A stretch of DNA of 64,000 bases, taken from Vanilla planifolia (Eukaryota; Streptophyta; Magnoliopsida; Asparagales; Orchidaceae). How positions within the stretch are numbered: position 1 is the stretch's first letter; every line of letters starts with the position of its first letter. The stretch is from assembly GCA_023846275.1 (NCBI GenBank), contig JAIUJO010000146.1, positions 357,001 to 421,000 of the forward strand, read 5' to 3'. The notes beneath the pieces were generated by a model. It was not told where the DNA came from and searched no databases. It saw nothing but the letters and a program-made list of their open reading frames with translations. Shown one piece after another: positions 1 to 14,499 of the stretch. A program made the position numbers and the translations under genes.

Positions 1-3000
1 TGGGTTGTTTAATGCCAATATACATTACAAAGGGGTTCCATAATATTCATTTGAGAGTCCTTATAAGCACGAAATTGGCATTTGTCTATAAATTGAAATT
101 TAAGTTCCTTATGTTGTTATCTAAAGGTAAGTAGTTATTTTGGAGCCCCCACATTAATAGAGATATTTTGGAAGGTTTATAATTATTTCGTATTTTTTGT
201 GACTTATGAATAAGGCAATTAATTAACTCTAGGATTATCCAATCCTAATAATGAATTTATAATTCTTAGTGAGGGTCCAATAATTGTTGCCCTACATATC
301 TGTTTTGTTCCATGTATTGCAAAATAAAAAATAGTGAGATGAGTTTTTATATTTGATTCCAAGACATTGAGCATGCTCCTCAACAATTTCTATAAAGGAA
401 GTTACATCTCAAGTGTGTAAAATAGATAATGTTTGAGGTGTAGACCTTTCAAAAAACCTTTACAACATATACATCCATAATATCCTTTAACTTCTTAACC
501 AATAATCCATACTTTTTCATAGGGGAAGCTATTCTTATTCTAGCTAACCAAATGGTGCTTGTTAACCAAATCACTATTACCCCAAAGAAATTTATTTATC
601 ACATTTTCTAAAAAAAATTAATAAGGAAAGTGCTTTAAATTTATGTCCTACGTGATGTATTTGCTATTGTTTTTTCTCCTTATAAGGCATTTTGTTTTCT
701 TTAGAAGTAGTTTGATTTTAGGGTTGTGCCACCACGTTTATTCAAGACATAGTCAAAAAACTTCCAATGACATGATTAATAGATTTTTGAATGGAGTAGT
801 GCCTTGATTCAAGGTAATTCAATCTATGTTTAGGAGCGATGCCTCAATTCAATTATTGTAGGGAATGGGTTTGACATTAATACTCTATGCTTAAAAATTG
901 TTACATAGGTTTACATTAGTTAATAATAATAGAATTGGTTAATTTTATTTTTTTTATTTAATTAATTATTTTTGAAAAAATAATAAAAGTTAAGAAAAAT
1001 GATTCTTAAGATGATCATGGTATCATTTCAAAGATATTAAAAACTAAAATATTTATTTTTTAAGTTGATTAATTTTACTTTTAATTTAATTTTTATAGCT
1101 TGCATTTATTATTTAAATTAATCTTATATTCTAAACAAAAAAAATTAAAAATACTTAAAATTTAACTCAAAATGTCTCTTTATGGTCTACCACTCTAAGG
1201 ATTTGATATTTACTACTCTTTTTCCTTAAATGTTAGAAATTCAAAATTATACTTTTAGAAGTTCTTAATGTCTCCTTAAAGGTCCTCTTCGTCACTATCT
1301 AGACAAAATATATCTAAGCTTTGTGATTATGTTAAAATCTCACATAAATGCGTTATTATCATTAACATCTCTTTGATCCGAAACTAGGCCATTGGATGAC
1401 AACATTGACCATTTTATAACATATCAAAATTAAACCTTTAAAAGTAAAAATAAACTTCTAATATATATATTCAATCAATTACACATCTACTTTTTTATTA
1501 AGAAATATTCAATTGTGCACACATAATACACACACATACATATTATTTTTCCTTAGCCTAACTCTTAAATGATCTTGCACTATCAAACCTAAGTTTTAAA
1601 AAAACCATGGGTGTAACAAAATTTTTAAAAAATAAATTATCATATTCTACTTGTAAGTTCCATGCAAAATATTATCATGCTAGGAATGTAACAATTTTTC
1701 TCATTCACAAGTGAAAAACATGAATAAAATATCTACAAAATCAGTAAAACCACTCAATTCTAATCTAATCTAATGATGTATCATGAATAACAACAAAAGT
1801 CTGATAGAAAAAAGTAACTAGTAAGCACCAATTCTAATAAGATGGTCCGATACAGTCCCATATCTAATAAAATATAATTCATGAGAAATAAGTATCAAAT
1901 AAATTATTATTGATGATGAAATAAATAAAATGAATTATCCAACAAATTCACTAGCTCTAGCAATCTCTAGCTCAATCCTTACTCAAATTTTAACAACGTG
2001 ATCTTGCTATAGAGGGGAGAGCAAGGTGGCTCAACAAGCAATCTTTGAGCCATAAAAAAAATAATGTGCACTAATACAAGATATGCATGTAACAATGGAA
2101 TAAATCTTTTGAACAAACTACAATTCTTTCTAACTAATAGAATGATATAATCATCTACTAACTAATTCAAAATATATTTCCTTACATTGTAGCTAACCAG
2201 ATACTTAGCATCGACTTAATGATATAATATAATTTCCTATGCATAGGAACCTTGAGAGGCCCTACCACTTTTTCAGATAACGTAATCCAACATTTGACAT
2301 GGTAACGATAATCACATGGGCATCCATGTTGGATTCTAAGAGTCTTCAAGAACCACAAGTGGTCCCCAATAGAAGAAAGCATACCATTGGATTTCTTACT
2401 AGACTAAATGTGTAATTCTCTCCTTCTAGGACTATTCATATAATGGCTTTCTATAAATTCTAGTGGTTCTTATCATGAAAAGTGATGCTCCAAGTATTCT
2501 CTTAACTGTTAAAAATTAACTAACACCAAGCCAAGGGAGTGGGGTAGTTAACATGTCTATCTCCTTGTGAGTGTTGATAATTTGGCATCCAACATATCTA
2601 AACGCCTTAGGGTTCCCACATTTTTTTTCTGATGTTTCCTATCTAAGAAACCATAGAGTTCAAAATGGCTTGGATTTTAACCTTAGATTCTATATTTAAC
2701 ATATTGCTAGTGCGACTAAGTCTCGATTTACACAAGTATCACTAATGACCGTTATGATCTCAAGGAAACCCAATGTCATCGTAATGGTCATCGGGCCTCC
2801 CCTAAGCCTCCAAAAATTCATCAGATCACCATTGAGAGTGTCATCATGTGACTTACGTGCCTAAAAAAATTACTTGTAGTCTTACCTAAATAACCTATTC
2901 AATCCAAGGTCTAGCCAACATCTTCATCATATTACATACATGGCCAAACTAGCACAATCCTATGTCTTATTCCAAGCTCTTCCACCATCTTGCAAGGTCT

Positions 3001-6000
3001 TGACCAATAGCCTAGCTAACCATAGCTTAATTTCGTTATTCATATAGGTTCACAAATGATATTTCATGAGCTTATCATAAATATCTTTTATTATAAATTC
3101 CTTTTCTACTGATTTTTTATGCCTTTGAGTGTGGTTCCAAACCTATGCTTACCTTACATATTCATACCCAAGAACCATGAAGTCACAATTTTATTATGTT
3201 ATGTTTTATGAGTTATCCCTAAAACCTTTACCATAATGTCTCACCTTAACCTTAATAGTTTTAGTCGAAACAAAACTCTTTGGTTGTTAATCGTATCTCA
3301 ACTTAACTTAGCCTTCTTTTAAGGCCTTAAACTGAGCCCTCCAAGGCATTCTAAGAACTAAGCAAGAACCACACATATCTTAAATTCTATTCAGGTTCTC
3401 TTCAGGGTTGAACCAATGCTTCTTATAACTTAGCCAAGTCCATGGTTTTAGGCTTCACAAGTAGACCATAGAAAAAAGAATGGTTTACTACAATATTATC
3501 AAGAGTTTGTTATTTATTTTCAAGTGTATTTAAATTGTTTATTACTTAATCTATGGCATAACCTATATCACATTACATTTGATGTATTTTTAAGCATTAT
3601 TTTAGTGATAAAGTTGACATTTATACGATGTCATGCTATCAACCATACTTGTCTTAATTTTAAACATAATAGTAGTGCCTCACAACGAAAATACATTTCA
3701 AACAATAAGTTTATATAAAAAATATTGAATAAAGTTTCAATTTTATATGCCTCTTTATTAATCATGGCACCAAACTCTTTGTCCATCCATTCAATAATCA
3801 AGAACTAGATAATACATTCACTTAATATTATTAAACATCAATTATACATAAAAAAGAAGAATTACACTAAGGATCCTAACTGTTAACATTATATAATAAG
3901 AAAAAGGTGCTATTATATGTAGGTTAAGAGGGTTATATTCAATAAAAGTTTGTTCTGCCTGATTTTGGAATTTTTTAATAATTATCATGATAATAAATGC
4001 TTAGACAACCAACTAAATAACTAAATTGGCATAAAAGTTAACATGCGTTTCACTTATTTTACATGGTGATGTCTATGGTAAGAAGTGGTTTTCATTAACA
4101 AATTGCTATTCTAAAATCATCTTCCACATATATTTATAACCAAAGCAAGACATGCAATATGTGATCATGTAATCTACTTTGTAGTCATAAGAAAAAAATC
4201 TAATATACATTTTTTATCATTCAACTAGAAACACTACATAAGAACGAGAGAAAATTGAACCATTCATTTACTAAAATAAATATCCCTTATTCTTGGGTAG
4301 AAACAATTTTCTCCTTCTTGAACAAGTTTCATGAACCAGAATGACTAATTATTGTTGCCATCAATTTCTAAATTTTCATAAAATATTTCACAAAGAAATT
4401 CCTATTTTTCTTGGCCTAGATCTTAACTAAATTTATTACATGAACTGAGTATTATCCTATGTTCAAAACTCATGTAGAGGAATTCTCTTTTGTAAGATCT
4501 TTCATTGCTTAAAAGCCCTAATCCTCTTTCTTCCTCATAACCTACCTCACTTTTTTTACTTAGTATCCACTAACTTGGCTACTCCAAATTCCTCTTTTAT
4601 GGTTGAGTTTTCTTAAATTACAAGCGTGTTTTAATAACTTATATAGCCTTTGCCACAACACCTTAAGCTATGAATTTACTTTAAGATAAACTAGTCATGG
4701 GTTTTAGTAGCCACAATTCATAATTTAAGTTAACACTTTTTTAATTGCACTCCTTTTGGTCTTCTATATAAAGTTCCATAAATTTAAGAATCTATGTAGG
4801 ATATGGTAAAAGATCCCTCTTTCTATTATATTGATATTTTCTTATTATTTTTTGAAATTCATCATATATAAAACTTTTTCTTTTAATCCTTCTATCTTCA
4901 ATCGCTAGCACCTAATAATTAAGAATCCTATCCATATCTTATCAAGAATTCATTGTGGGATAGAAATAAGGAGGGGAGAAAAAGTTAATAACATGATAAA
5001 ATTATAATATCATTTAGATACATTAAGCCTAGTCAATGTTCACGTGTTACATTTAAATTTAAAATTTTAATTCAAATGAAATTGTGTGCCTTAATTAAAT
5101 ATACAGTAATAATATGGCTAAAAAATATTCGATATACACAATCTTTATCAAATAAAAGTTAATAAATACCTATAATTTCTGTAGCTGCACATCATTCACA
5201 TTGTTTTCATCAAAATAATGATAATAAATTCATTTCCCCTTTACCAATTAAAGTCTAAGAATGTAGTTGGGAATCACATTTATATTCATTATTGTTTTAC
5301 TTATAATAAAGGTCTTAGTATCTTCATGGTTATAAATATACTTCTAAATAATATTCCTATCCCAATTTTCTTACAACAATGTGTATTCATGAATAAAAGA
5401 TTGTTGGTGACATTAATGGTCACCAAGATGTTGATAATATATTTCTACATTTGCTTTAGGAAAACATAACAGAGAACTTTTAGCTAAAAGATCAATAAAA
5501 TATTTATTATGTAAGATAAAAAATCATGCCAAATAGATCTCATGGCATCTATTACAATGATTATTGCAATGTTTAAGATTTAATATATGACGTATAATGT
5601 TGACTATATTATTTAATAAAGAATTTTACCATGAACCTAAAACTTTAAAAATGTTAAAGATGAATCTATTAACTTCCACTTTGAAAGATTGCTATATAAT
5701 AATTTGAGAGATACTAAGGATTGAAAGATGTTGTAGCACTTTTGATTCACTCTTGCTAAAATATATTTATAGACAAAAGTGAAAGATAAGTTGAAATAAT
5801 ATAGACTTCAATTTATTGCCAACTACAATTTTAGTTACCAATTTTAGAAAAATAGATAAGATATCAGCTAATTGATACAAAATATTGAAATGGAGATATC
5901 ATAGAAAATGAAATAAAAGTTATGATGTCAACCAAGTTAATAATATTTGTTAAGATAATTACATAATTGATACAATTTGAGCTTAACGTCATGAATTGAT

Positions 6001-6960
6001 TTGAATAGGATAACAATTAATACCAACTAATGAGATGTTTATTTACTTGACTTCTAAATTTTGAGCATATAAGATGTGTCATCATTTTTTTCTTGCTGAC
6101 AAAGCAAGGGCACTTCTTTCCTAAAGCTTAGGCTCAAATTTATTTGATTTAATAATGTAAGTCAATTAACCAAACTAAGTAATGATCTTACTAAACATAT
6201 TTTTTAAGACAAAAGTTAGGAAGCTTTCAAAATATTATTTAAATAACAAAACTATTTACATGTACATTGATATAAATTAAAACGTTTATGTTCTTGTGAT
6301 CTAATTATTATTAGATCAACTTAATAATCTCTAATCATGTAGATTATAACAATAAAATAAATTACACTTCATTCAATACTTTAAATTACTCATATAGTAA
6401 CTAATGTCCCTAAGTTTAATGTTGGAAATTTTATGATAAGAATTGTTTTGTGTTATAATTTTCATTGCATTATATATTTATTATATTTAAATTATAAAAT
6501 ATTTTTTAAAGAAATGTATAAAGAAGAACATGAATTTTGAAAATTATATTTTTTCAGGCAAGAAACTAAAAATTGTTTTAGTTTAAATAAAACTATGTTG
6601 CTAAGAAAATCATTATTGTAAAACATTGTTTAAAATTTTAAACTTTTGTCATACTATGCATAAAATGGTTCTCTTGATAGAGTAATGATTAGGGAAACTT
6701 TAATAACCTAAAACTTATCAAAAAATTGAAATGTTACATAGAGAAATGTTTAAAATATTCGATGCATACAGATTATGTATACAAAATATTTTAATGCTAC
6801 AATGACATAAAATTTGTTAGTTTATACAACCTTTTAAATAATTGGAAAAAATAATTTTTCTAGAAATTAAATATTGAAGAGTTTATTTAATATGTTGATA
6901 TTTCTAATAAAACATATAATGAAAATTTAAAAATCATAAATAGATTACCAAAGCTAAAAT
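1..6960. other. A+T-rich intergenic DNA, no gene recognised
   Basis: I see no gene here. Open frames are at most 83 codons (the longest at 5218-5469, plus strand) and show no family motif, which is expected by chance at this base composition. The stretch from about 2520 to 3480 is less A+T-rich and has the texture of decayed LTR DNA, but I found neither a partner copy nor a primer binding site for it. Confidence 0.6.
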
Positions 6961-6966
6961 AATATA

Positions 6967-6970
<4 letters not shown>

Positions 6971-7030
<60 letters not shown>
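6971..7030. repeat. (TA)30 microsatellite
   Basis: Sixty bases of uninterrupted TA dinucleotide, bordered by an ATATGCA stretch on the left and AATGGAATTT on the right. The perfect run contrasts with the decayed sequence around it and is probably length-variable between individuals. Confidence 0.98.
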
Positions 7031-7032
<2 letters not shown>

Positions 7033-10000
7033 GGAATTTCTATATAATACTTTATATTAAAAAATTTTAATTGAAAGCCTGACTAACAACATTCAAATTA
7101 TAACAAAATTACAAAATTTATAAAATTAAAAATTTTTTAGAATGAAAATTTTTTTAAAACCTAACAATTGCTAAGAAAATTAATTAATCTGACGAAATAT
7201 TAAACATAATTAAAATTATGTTGAGATGATGCTAGTAGGGAAATATAATAATGTTTTCAATAAATTATCTTTTATGTTAATTAAAAATATACATACTAAA
7301 ATAATTTTTAAAATTTTGAAATATTTTGCATTTTATATACATAGGATATTATAATTAAATCATACTATAATATTTACAATAATAAAATATTTGGAAGAAA
7401 CACTATAAAAATAACTAGTATAAATAAAGATGACATAAAAGGTAGACAATATAAATCACAAATATAAAATATTCTAAGCATAAAATAAAAATATTTAAAA
7501 TGTCAATTAATACATTTCTTTATGAAAAATGCTTCCTCAGAAGTTATGTAAATAAATCTTGATGTCACAAATAAAAACTTATTAAACTCTAATTTATAGA
7601 AAAAATATATTTAAGATATAGAGATATTTATCATGATAATATAAATTTTTTAAATGTTAGAAACAGACGTAATTACAAAATAATTTCAACATGACAGGCA
7701 TGATAAATTTACCAAAACCAATGTTATAACTAATTTATTTAAAATCTAAAAGGCTGATCTTTTATAGAATAACATGCAACTAGGTAAAGAATCAAACATT
7801 GGATGTTTATGTCAACTTTAATAAAATTTGTAATAAATTTGAAAAGTGGTTTTGATCATCTCTATTGCATCTTCGGTTAGAGAGCTAACTGACATTGCTA
7901 AAATTCTCAAGTATATTTTGGATTTAAAGTAATTAGTAAAGAATAATGGCAACAAAATGTATTTGTCCTTTGATTTGCATGATAAAGTTAATGAACCGCC
8001 TTTGTAGACTATTTGTAGCCCTAATAATCAGTTTCTTTGTTTAATTATAATGATATATATTAATCATGATGGGTTGTTAATTAGCATAACATAAACTTTA
8101 TTTCAATTTTCAAATAATTAATATAACTCATTATTTTTAATATTACTAAGGTTTTTTTAAAATTATTTATCTATTTTTTTAACCTTTATTATTTTTTATT
8201 TATATATAGATCACTTTTAGTTAAATTATTTTGTAAAATACACTTTCTTGCAAAACTAACATGAATATGTTTTGCATATTTTCTATCTATTTTATTTTTC
8301 CATTTTAGTTATTTATTTTTTTTAATTTCTACAATATTTTTATTTGTTCATATATGTATATTTTAGTAGTTTTGAAGATTATGTCAATTTATTTTTGTTA
8401 TATGACATATAGATTATTAAAACCTTTTATTCTTTATTTTTATGTCATATGTTTGTTTGCATTAAAAATTAATTATTATTTAATTATTTAAATAATCATT
8501 TCTTACAAACTATAGATAAAATTTTTAAAAAAGTAATTATTTGACTTACTTTTTTATCTAAATATTTTAAAATACTTGTGAAAGATAAATTGCCTTTATA
8601 TAACATAAATGACAAGATATGAAAGGGTGTGAAAAATAAGAAATAATGAACATTATTTCTAATGTAAATTATTTAACTCTATATCTGTATTATGCCTTTG
8701 AAAGATTTTTTTAGGAAAAATTGGCTTGAATGAAATATTTTTGTAAAACATTTTATTACAAAGAATGCAAACTGGTTTAACTAAATGAATTGTTAGATAT
8801 GATCACTAACTTATGATGTGTAATTTAGCGACATTTTACTTTTTTTATTTGTGATAAAAATAGCCAATTCTAAACTGTAGACTACATTTATGGAGCACCA
8901 ATTATACTTTAAAGATTTTAATATTAACATTCATGATAATGAATAACTTACATCAATCTTGAAATCCTTAATAATCCTTAAATTTTAATTTCCTTGAAAG
9001 TTACCACAATGTTCAAATGAACATTCAATTGATCATGTTTTATTGATTATAAAAAAGGTGAATAGACATTGGTTACTTCTTAAAAAATTTAAACATAAAT
9101 AAGCTTAAAAATATAAAGTCATTAATCTGATTACAAAATAGGGCAAGCTAAAGCAAGTAGTGTTAATAACTTTGCAAAACTAAATCAAACAAAATGAATG
9201 TTATATGTAATGTTAAAAAGGATTTCCACTTCACAAGAACATATTATCTTCCCATTAATACTTCATAGGAACACGTTAGACAAGTCATTTTGGGATTCGT
9301 CAATCAATGTGAAACAAGTTGACCAACGATGGTACAAGAAGTGAGGAGGTTCCTTTTGCTGACGATGTAGATTTAGTTAACCATCATTGGTGTGAATGTA
9401 AGAGCCAACTGTAATGTTGTTGTAGTTGGCATTATTAGGAGCAATATCGAGGAACTTAGTTTAGCATCTTTTCAAATTTAAATAAATTAAATAACACACG
9501 AAGTCAAGGTAATAGCCATAATTAGGGGTTTGTAATTATGCAACTAATTAAAATTTAGCAATTTATACATTTTAATAGATTGTAATGTTTTATTTATTGT
9601 ATTCCATGATACAAGAAATATATCATCAAAGTTAGGAAATTGTATGTTGCAAGTAAGGAAAATAGTTTGCAACGCGTACAACAGAGCATAGTGTACAAAG
9701 AAAGCAATAAAGTGGTCAAATCTTTCGGTAAATCAATTACAATAAAAAATTCAACTCATATATATGATGGTCAATCAATTATTAAAAAATACAAAGTTTT
9801 TATTGATATGGGCAAAATATAGCTTCCAAAAATCCTATTATCATAAAGGACATGTCAATTAAAATTTTAATTATGTTTCACATCTACATTTGGACAAAAC
9901 TAACAATTTGAGGCTTCAACATATTTTATACAATCCAAATGTAGTTTTCATAAGATGGGCACTTATACATTTGAGAGTTACCATTCATGTGCACCGAAAA

Positions 10001-13000
10001 CCATAAAATCAATAAGATAAATAGTAGTGGGTGGTGAACACCTTTTATCTTAGTGCATGATTTCCTCAGAACATCTTTAACAAAAGATTGATAAAAAAAG
10101 TACACAAAAAAGTAAATATTATCAAACTACTATACTATTATGATGTAATGCAGCTTCAAATGACAACATTATGCAAGAAAAACTTGGCCTACTCCACAAC
10201 ATACTATCTTTGCACACTCAGATTGGTTTGAAGGTCATTGAAGAATTATGCACAATAGACCAACATGATCTATGTCTATTATATTATAATCCATTTTTGC
10301 TTGGTTGTCACTAATATTGTTCATCTTGTTATGTAGTTGTATTATGAAAATTTATTTTCTAAGATGAATTAATAAATACAATATTCAATTATGAGTGTAG
10401 ACAATGCATCTCAACTCTTATGCTTAATGGAATAAATTTGTATTTACATTAGACTAATAAGATTGGCATATTTCACAATGATGCAAACATACCTTTTTAA
10501 TGATATGGATATGCACATTAAACATAAACAAAAACTAGCATGAATGTAACAAGAATGTTGCATCAAAATTTCAATTAGACACATTATGCTTAGCCACTTA
10601 CTTGGTTGTAATAGACTATTGGCTATTTTGGTTGAAAAAATCCACAACTTCCCTTTCACGTGTGGTACTGAATAGTTAGAGAAAGAATAGAATAACCTTT
10701 CAAGAAATTTAGAATCAATTTATTAGATGAGCGAAAAAAATGAATTGTGCCAAATATAATTTAATGTTTAACAAGGGAATGTCAAAGTTATGAACAAAAA
10801 TGATTTTTTGGTATTTAATTTTGTGATAAAGCCAATTAATGATGTGTCATGGGATACAACTTCTAATACTAAACAAGAAGATTTAAAGCATGCTAGACCA
10901 AAAATGATGTACAAAATGTGGTTTGGTTTATTGAATCCTTTTTTTCTTATTGAAAGGATTGTTAGGATTAATATAGTATTTAAGGAAAACCACTTATACA
11001 CTCCTAGGGACACCATGGTCCTAATGGGGGTTTTTAATTGAACTTCATAGCATAACTTGAATCTTTTTGGGGGTTGTTCACTGAGAGCAATATAATGTCC
11101 AATGATTTATTATGCTTAGGACTTAAAGGATAAACGACAAGATAAATGGCCTTAATGGTCAAATATTATTACTTTAGGATGGCTACGAGGGATTACTATA
11201 GTAGGACTTAAGATTGAAGGTGGTGAGGAAATTATGGCAAAAATAGTGGAGATAAATTTAAATCATAAATTAGATATGAAATCATCACCTAAAATACATC
11301 GATTGTAACTTATAGTTGTATGCTTATGTAGAAAAGTAAAACATTATTTATAAAAGTTTAATGCTAACATAAGATAATCTTTCTTTGTATTCCATAATAG
11401 AGCTTTAAATACAACACAATACTAAACCTAGAATGAAAAGAAAAACTAACTAAAATACTATTCTAATTGAAAACATGCAAAAATCATACAATATGTTGAG
11501 AGGTGTACAAATATCATGGGAAACATATGTGAACCACAAAAACTAATATTAAAATAAAAAATTTAGGAAACTAATAAAAGTTAAAAAAATCAATAGTTCA
11601 ACTCAATTAGAATCGTAAGATAAGTTGTCCAACTTCAAAATGAACCATTAAGAGAACCTTATCTATCAAGTGGTGTTATGCTCTAAATGAATCTCCATCA
11701 AGCTTAGTATTGATTTTAAGATCTTGCCAAACATCTAAAATAATATTAAATAGTTGTTGGAAAAAATATCATTAAAAAACTTATCAAAATTTATGATGTA
11801 GAACTTGTGAAAGACAATTGCAAACCTAACTCAAAAATAAGTTGAAGACACTATTGTACTTTTGTTGCTTTATCAGATTTTATCAAATAGTTTTGAGCCC
11901 CATTTTGGGCATGCATCACTAAACATGCAAGCTCTTTAGTAATTTGTTTTTGTTTGAAGTCTTGCAAATATACATTAGTTTGTTAGTAGATTATTTTTGT
12001 TTATGATGAGGTAGCTATGGATTGAATTCATGCCATAACACAAATAGCATGTATTATTTTATAGTTTACTTGACCAGTTTCATTCACGCATTAGTTTTGT
12101 TAAAGTAATAGGCTTGTGTTTGCATAGCCTTTTTGTTTATTTAAAGTGAGAATAAGTTTGTTAGAGAGGAATACATAAAAAAGCAAGGAGAATAATCACT
12201 AGCAAGTCACCCACAAATTTAAGGTTGATAATTGGAAGGAAAATTAGCATTTATGGTCATATATAAAACAAATCTTGATAATCTAAATTGTTTAACATGC
12301 ATTGCATGAATTTGAAGTGTTTTTAATTTTCCTCTTCGACATTAGAAAGTAGAGGTACAACTTCAAGTAGAAATGGATAATGGAATTACCATAATATTTG
12401 TTATTTTGTTTCACTACCTTAGGAAAATAAAAGATTTGAAAAACTAATAGAGTTAGTGAGATTAAATGACATTCACAAGTTTGGCATTACATGGATAAAC
12501 AAAAAGCAATTGCCTCATATCTACATCAAAGCTTTTTAAATCTAAATTAGAATTAGGATTTCCTAATAAATGAGGTGTTGAAGTTATGATTGAATTCAAG
12601 ATAAGGATGTTGATCTAATGAATTCTATTATCTATTGTGCCAACTAAATATTTGCTACATTGAAGGGAAAAAACAGTTAACATGTTACCATGTCACAACC
12701 CTCATGATGAAACCATTAATCATAGTTTATTGTGCTAAAAATATTTAACATCACTTTTCAATTCTTTTCTTTAGTGGCTACCAAATTACCAAAATACATA
12801 ACTATTGGATGCAATTTAATATCTTTAGGATTTATTGGACTAGATGTAGATCCACAACAAGGAATTAAAAAAAAGAATTAGTCAATGATATTACTACTAC
12901 ACTCTATCATATATAATAGAATAGAAATAACAAACTAGACATGAAGTTGACACACTCATCTACTTCCACGATCAACACAATCCTCTATATGTTTTGTAAT

Positions 13001-13530
13001 GTAGGCTACAAGTTATTTCACAATATATGTTTAACCCCATCGTGGCTAAATGAAGGTCAACAATGAGGCTATCTATGTTGTAAACTATTGTGCGTGTTTT
13101 AGTATATGAATTAAGATGGAAAAATATGTTTTTTATTTTAGAATATGTCTAATTACCCTACAAATTCCTCACAGCATGGGTTTTGACATTGGGATTGACT
13201 GTTACATTGCCTCAATGGCTACTATACTACCAAAAGTACCCCTAAATGGAAAAATTTTAACATGAATATATTTTTTTATGACTTTCGGCTCAATTTAAAT
13301 TTGCCCATATTTACCATGAACGGAGCACTATTGTGGATTAGATGGCAAACTTTACGTTAAATAATGCTTTTTTGTGAGACTAGGCCATGTCCCTTCTTAA
13401 ATGTTTTTTTGTTGCTCTTATTGCATGATTATTTTTATAAACATCCTTGACATGATATTAGTATAGGCTTTAGTGACAATTTTTTTCAAAAACAAATGCT
13501 AAGACAAGGAGCACATAGCTTAGCCTTATA
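7031..13530. other. A+T-rich intergenic DNA, no gene recognised
   Basis: No supported gene. Two overlapping open frames on opposite strands cover about 10768-11041 (82 and 83 codons); neither has a motif I recognise. The parts at 9240-9480 and 11040-13400 are somewhat richer in G+C and may be decayed retroelement DNA, but I could not place any domain in them. Confidence 0.55.
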
Positions 13531-13755
13531 GTGCATTCATCATGTCATCAAAAAGTTAAGATGAGGAACCTAAAAGAGAAGAATACATGCACACATCCAC
13601 ACCTACAAGGATTAAGCAAGCAAAAGAAAGCTAGTCATACGAACATACGAATGTTGTATTTCACACTTGTTATATTGGTGGATCCATATAGACATGACTT
13701 TTTCACACCAATAATCTTTCTATATTGGCATATCGAGGGCTGAAACCAAATGACG

Positions 13756-13770
13756 TTGGCTCTGATACCA
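13756..13770 (-). other. Primer binding site for initiator tRNA-Met
   Basis: On the minus strand this reads TGGTATCAGAGCCAA, the classic plant LTR-retrotransposon primer binding site complementary to the 3' end of initiator tRNA-Met. Two bases upstream (13771-13772) the adjoining sequence ends in CA (13773-13774), as a 5' LTR should. The element would run leftwards from here and its 5' LTR would lie to the right. I could not find the partner LTR. Confidence 0.85.
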
Positions 13771-13772
13771 CT

Positions 13773-14200
13773 TGCATCTTAGATTTTGTGGAATTAAGCA
13801 ACTAAGGATTAGATGAACCTTAATCTTATATTATTCTTTTTAATTCCTCTATCATATTCATCAACATAAATATTGTCTCTTCCATGTAAAATGTTTCATC
13901 CCTTAAATAGTAATTTTTTGACATAGAGGGTTCCTTTTTTTATCTCCCTCTTTTGGCATGAAGATACACTTCGTGAAATGTTGATCAAGGTTGGCATTCA
14001 GAGTTAAAAACTTCACTCCTTGAAAGAACTCGATTAACTTCTTTCAAGCTGAAAGTCGCACACACATTTGTTTGTTCATAATGATGTTTTAGGAATATTA
14101 ATATTAAAAAAGATATTATGATTAAGCTTAGTGAGCTTATCATCCATCTTGCATAAAATGTTTTTCACTATAGTCTTCCATTATCACAATTATAGAAGAA
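13773..14200 (-). mobile_element. Possible 5' LTR next to the primer binding site
   Basis: Placed only by position: the segment starts with TG on the plus strand (CA-end on the minus strand), two bases from a well-kept primer binding site. The right limit is arbitrary, set by the gag relic that begins near 14280. No second copy was seen in the window. Confidence 0.35.
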
Positions 14201-14279
14201 ATACTAAATTAGCTTACCATTATATGGATTCATTCGTCATAGATGATCTGCAAGTCTAGTTTAAGAGAAATAAAAGTTT

Positions 14280-14480
14280 ACGGGTCAATTAGTTTAAACT
14301 CTAGCCTAGTAGAAAAAGGATCTAGAGCCCTCCACCAAGCCTTCCCATTAAACCTTAAGGCATACACTAAGTAAAATGATTTTCTTTGCTACACATTATT
14401 AATAGTTCTGCTTTGGACAACATGGAAAAAAATTGTGGAATTTGTAGAGCACATCACATAGCATAGATTTAAATTCTATT
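14280..14480 (-). pseudogene. gag: Retrotransposon gag relic
   Basis: In one minus-strand frame the sequence reads like the capsid core of a plant LTR-retrotransposon Gag (retrotrans_gag type). The stretch KSFYLVYALRFNGKAWWRAL carries the typical helix ending in the Trp-Trp pair, followed by DPFSTRLEFKLIDP. There are stops before and after, and no start codon or zinc knuckle is visible. It sits on the wrong side of the primer binding site at 13756 to belong to that element, so at least two elements are nested or juxtaposed here. A gypsy origin is more likely than copia because of the WW motif. Family assignment is by eye. Confidence 0.7.
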
Positions 14481-14499
14481 ATAGTATTAATATGCGAGT

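Noticed and set aside
3524..5469. Small plus-strand open frames of 64 and 83 codons
   Set aside because: No motif, no coding-like composition, and such lengths are expected by chance at this A+T content.
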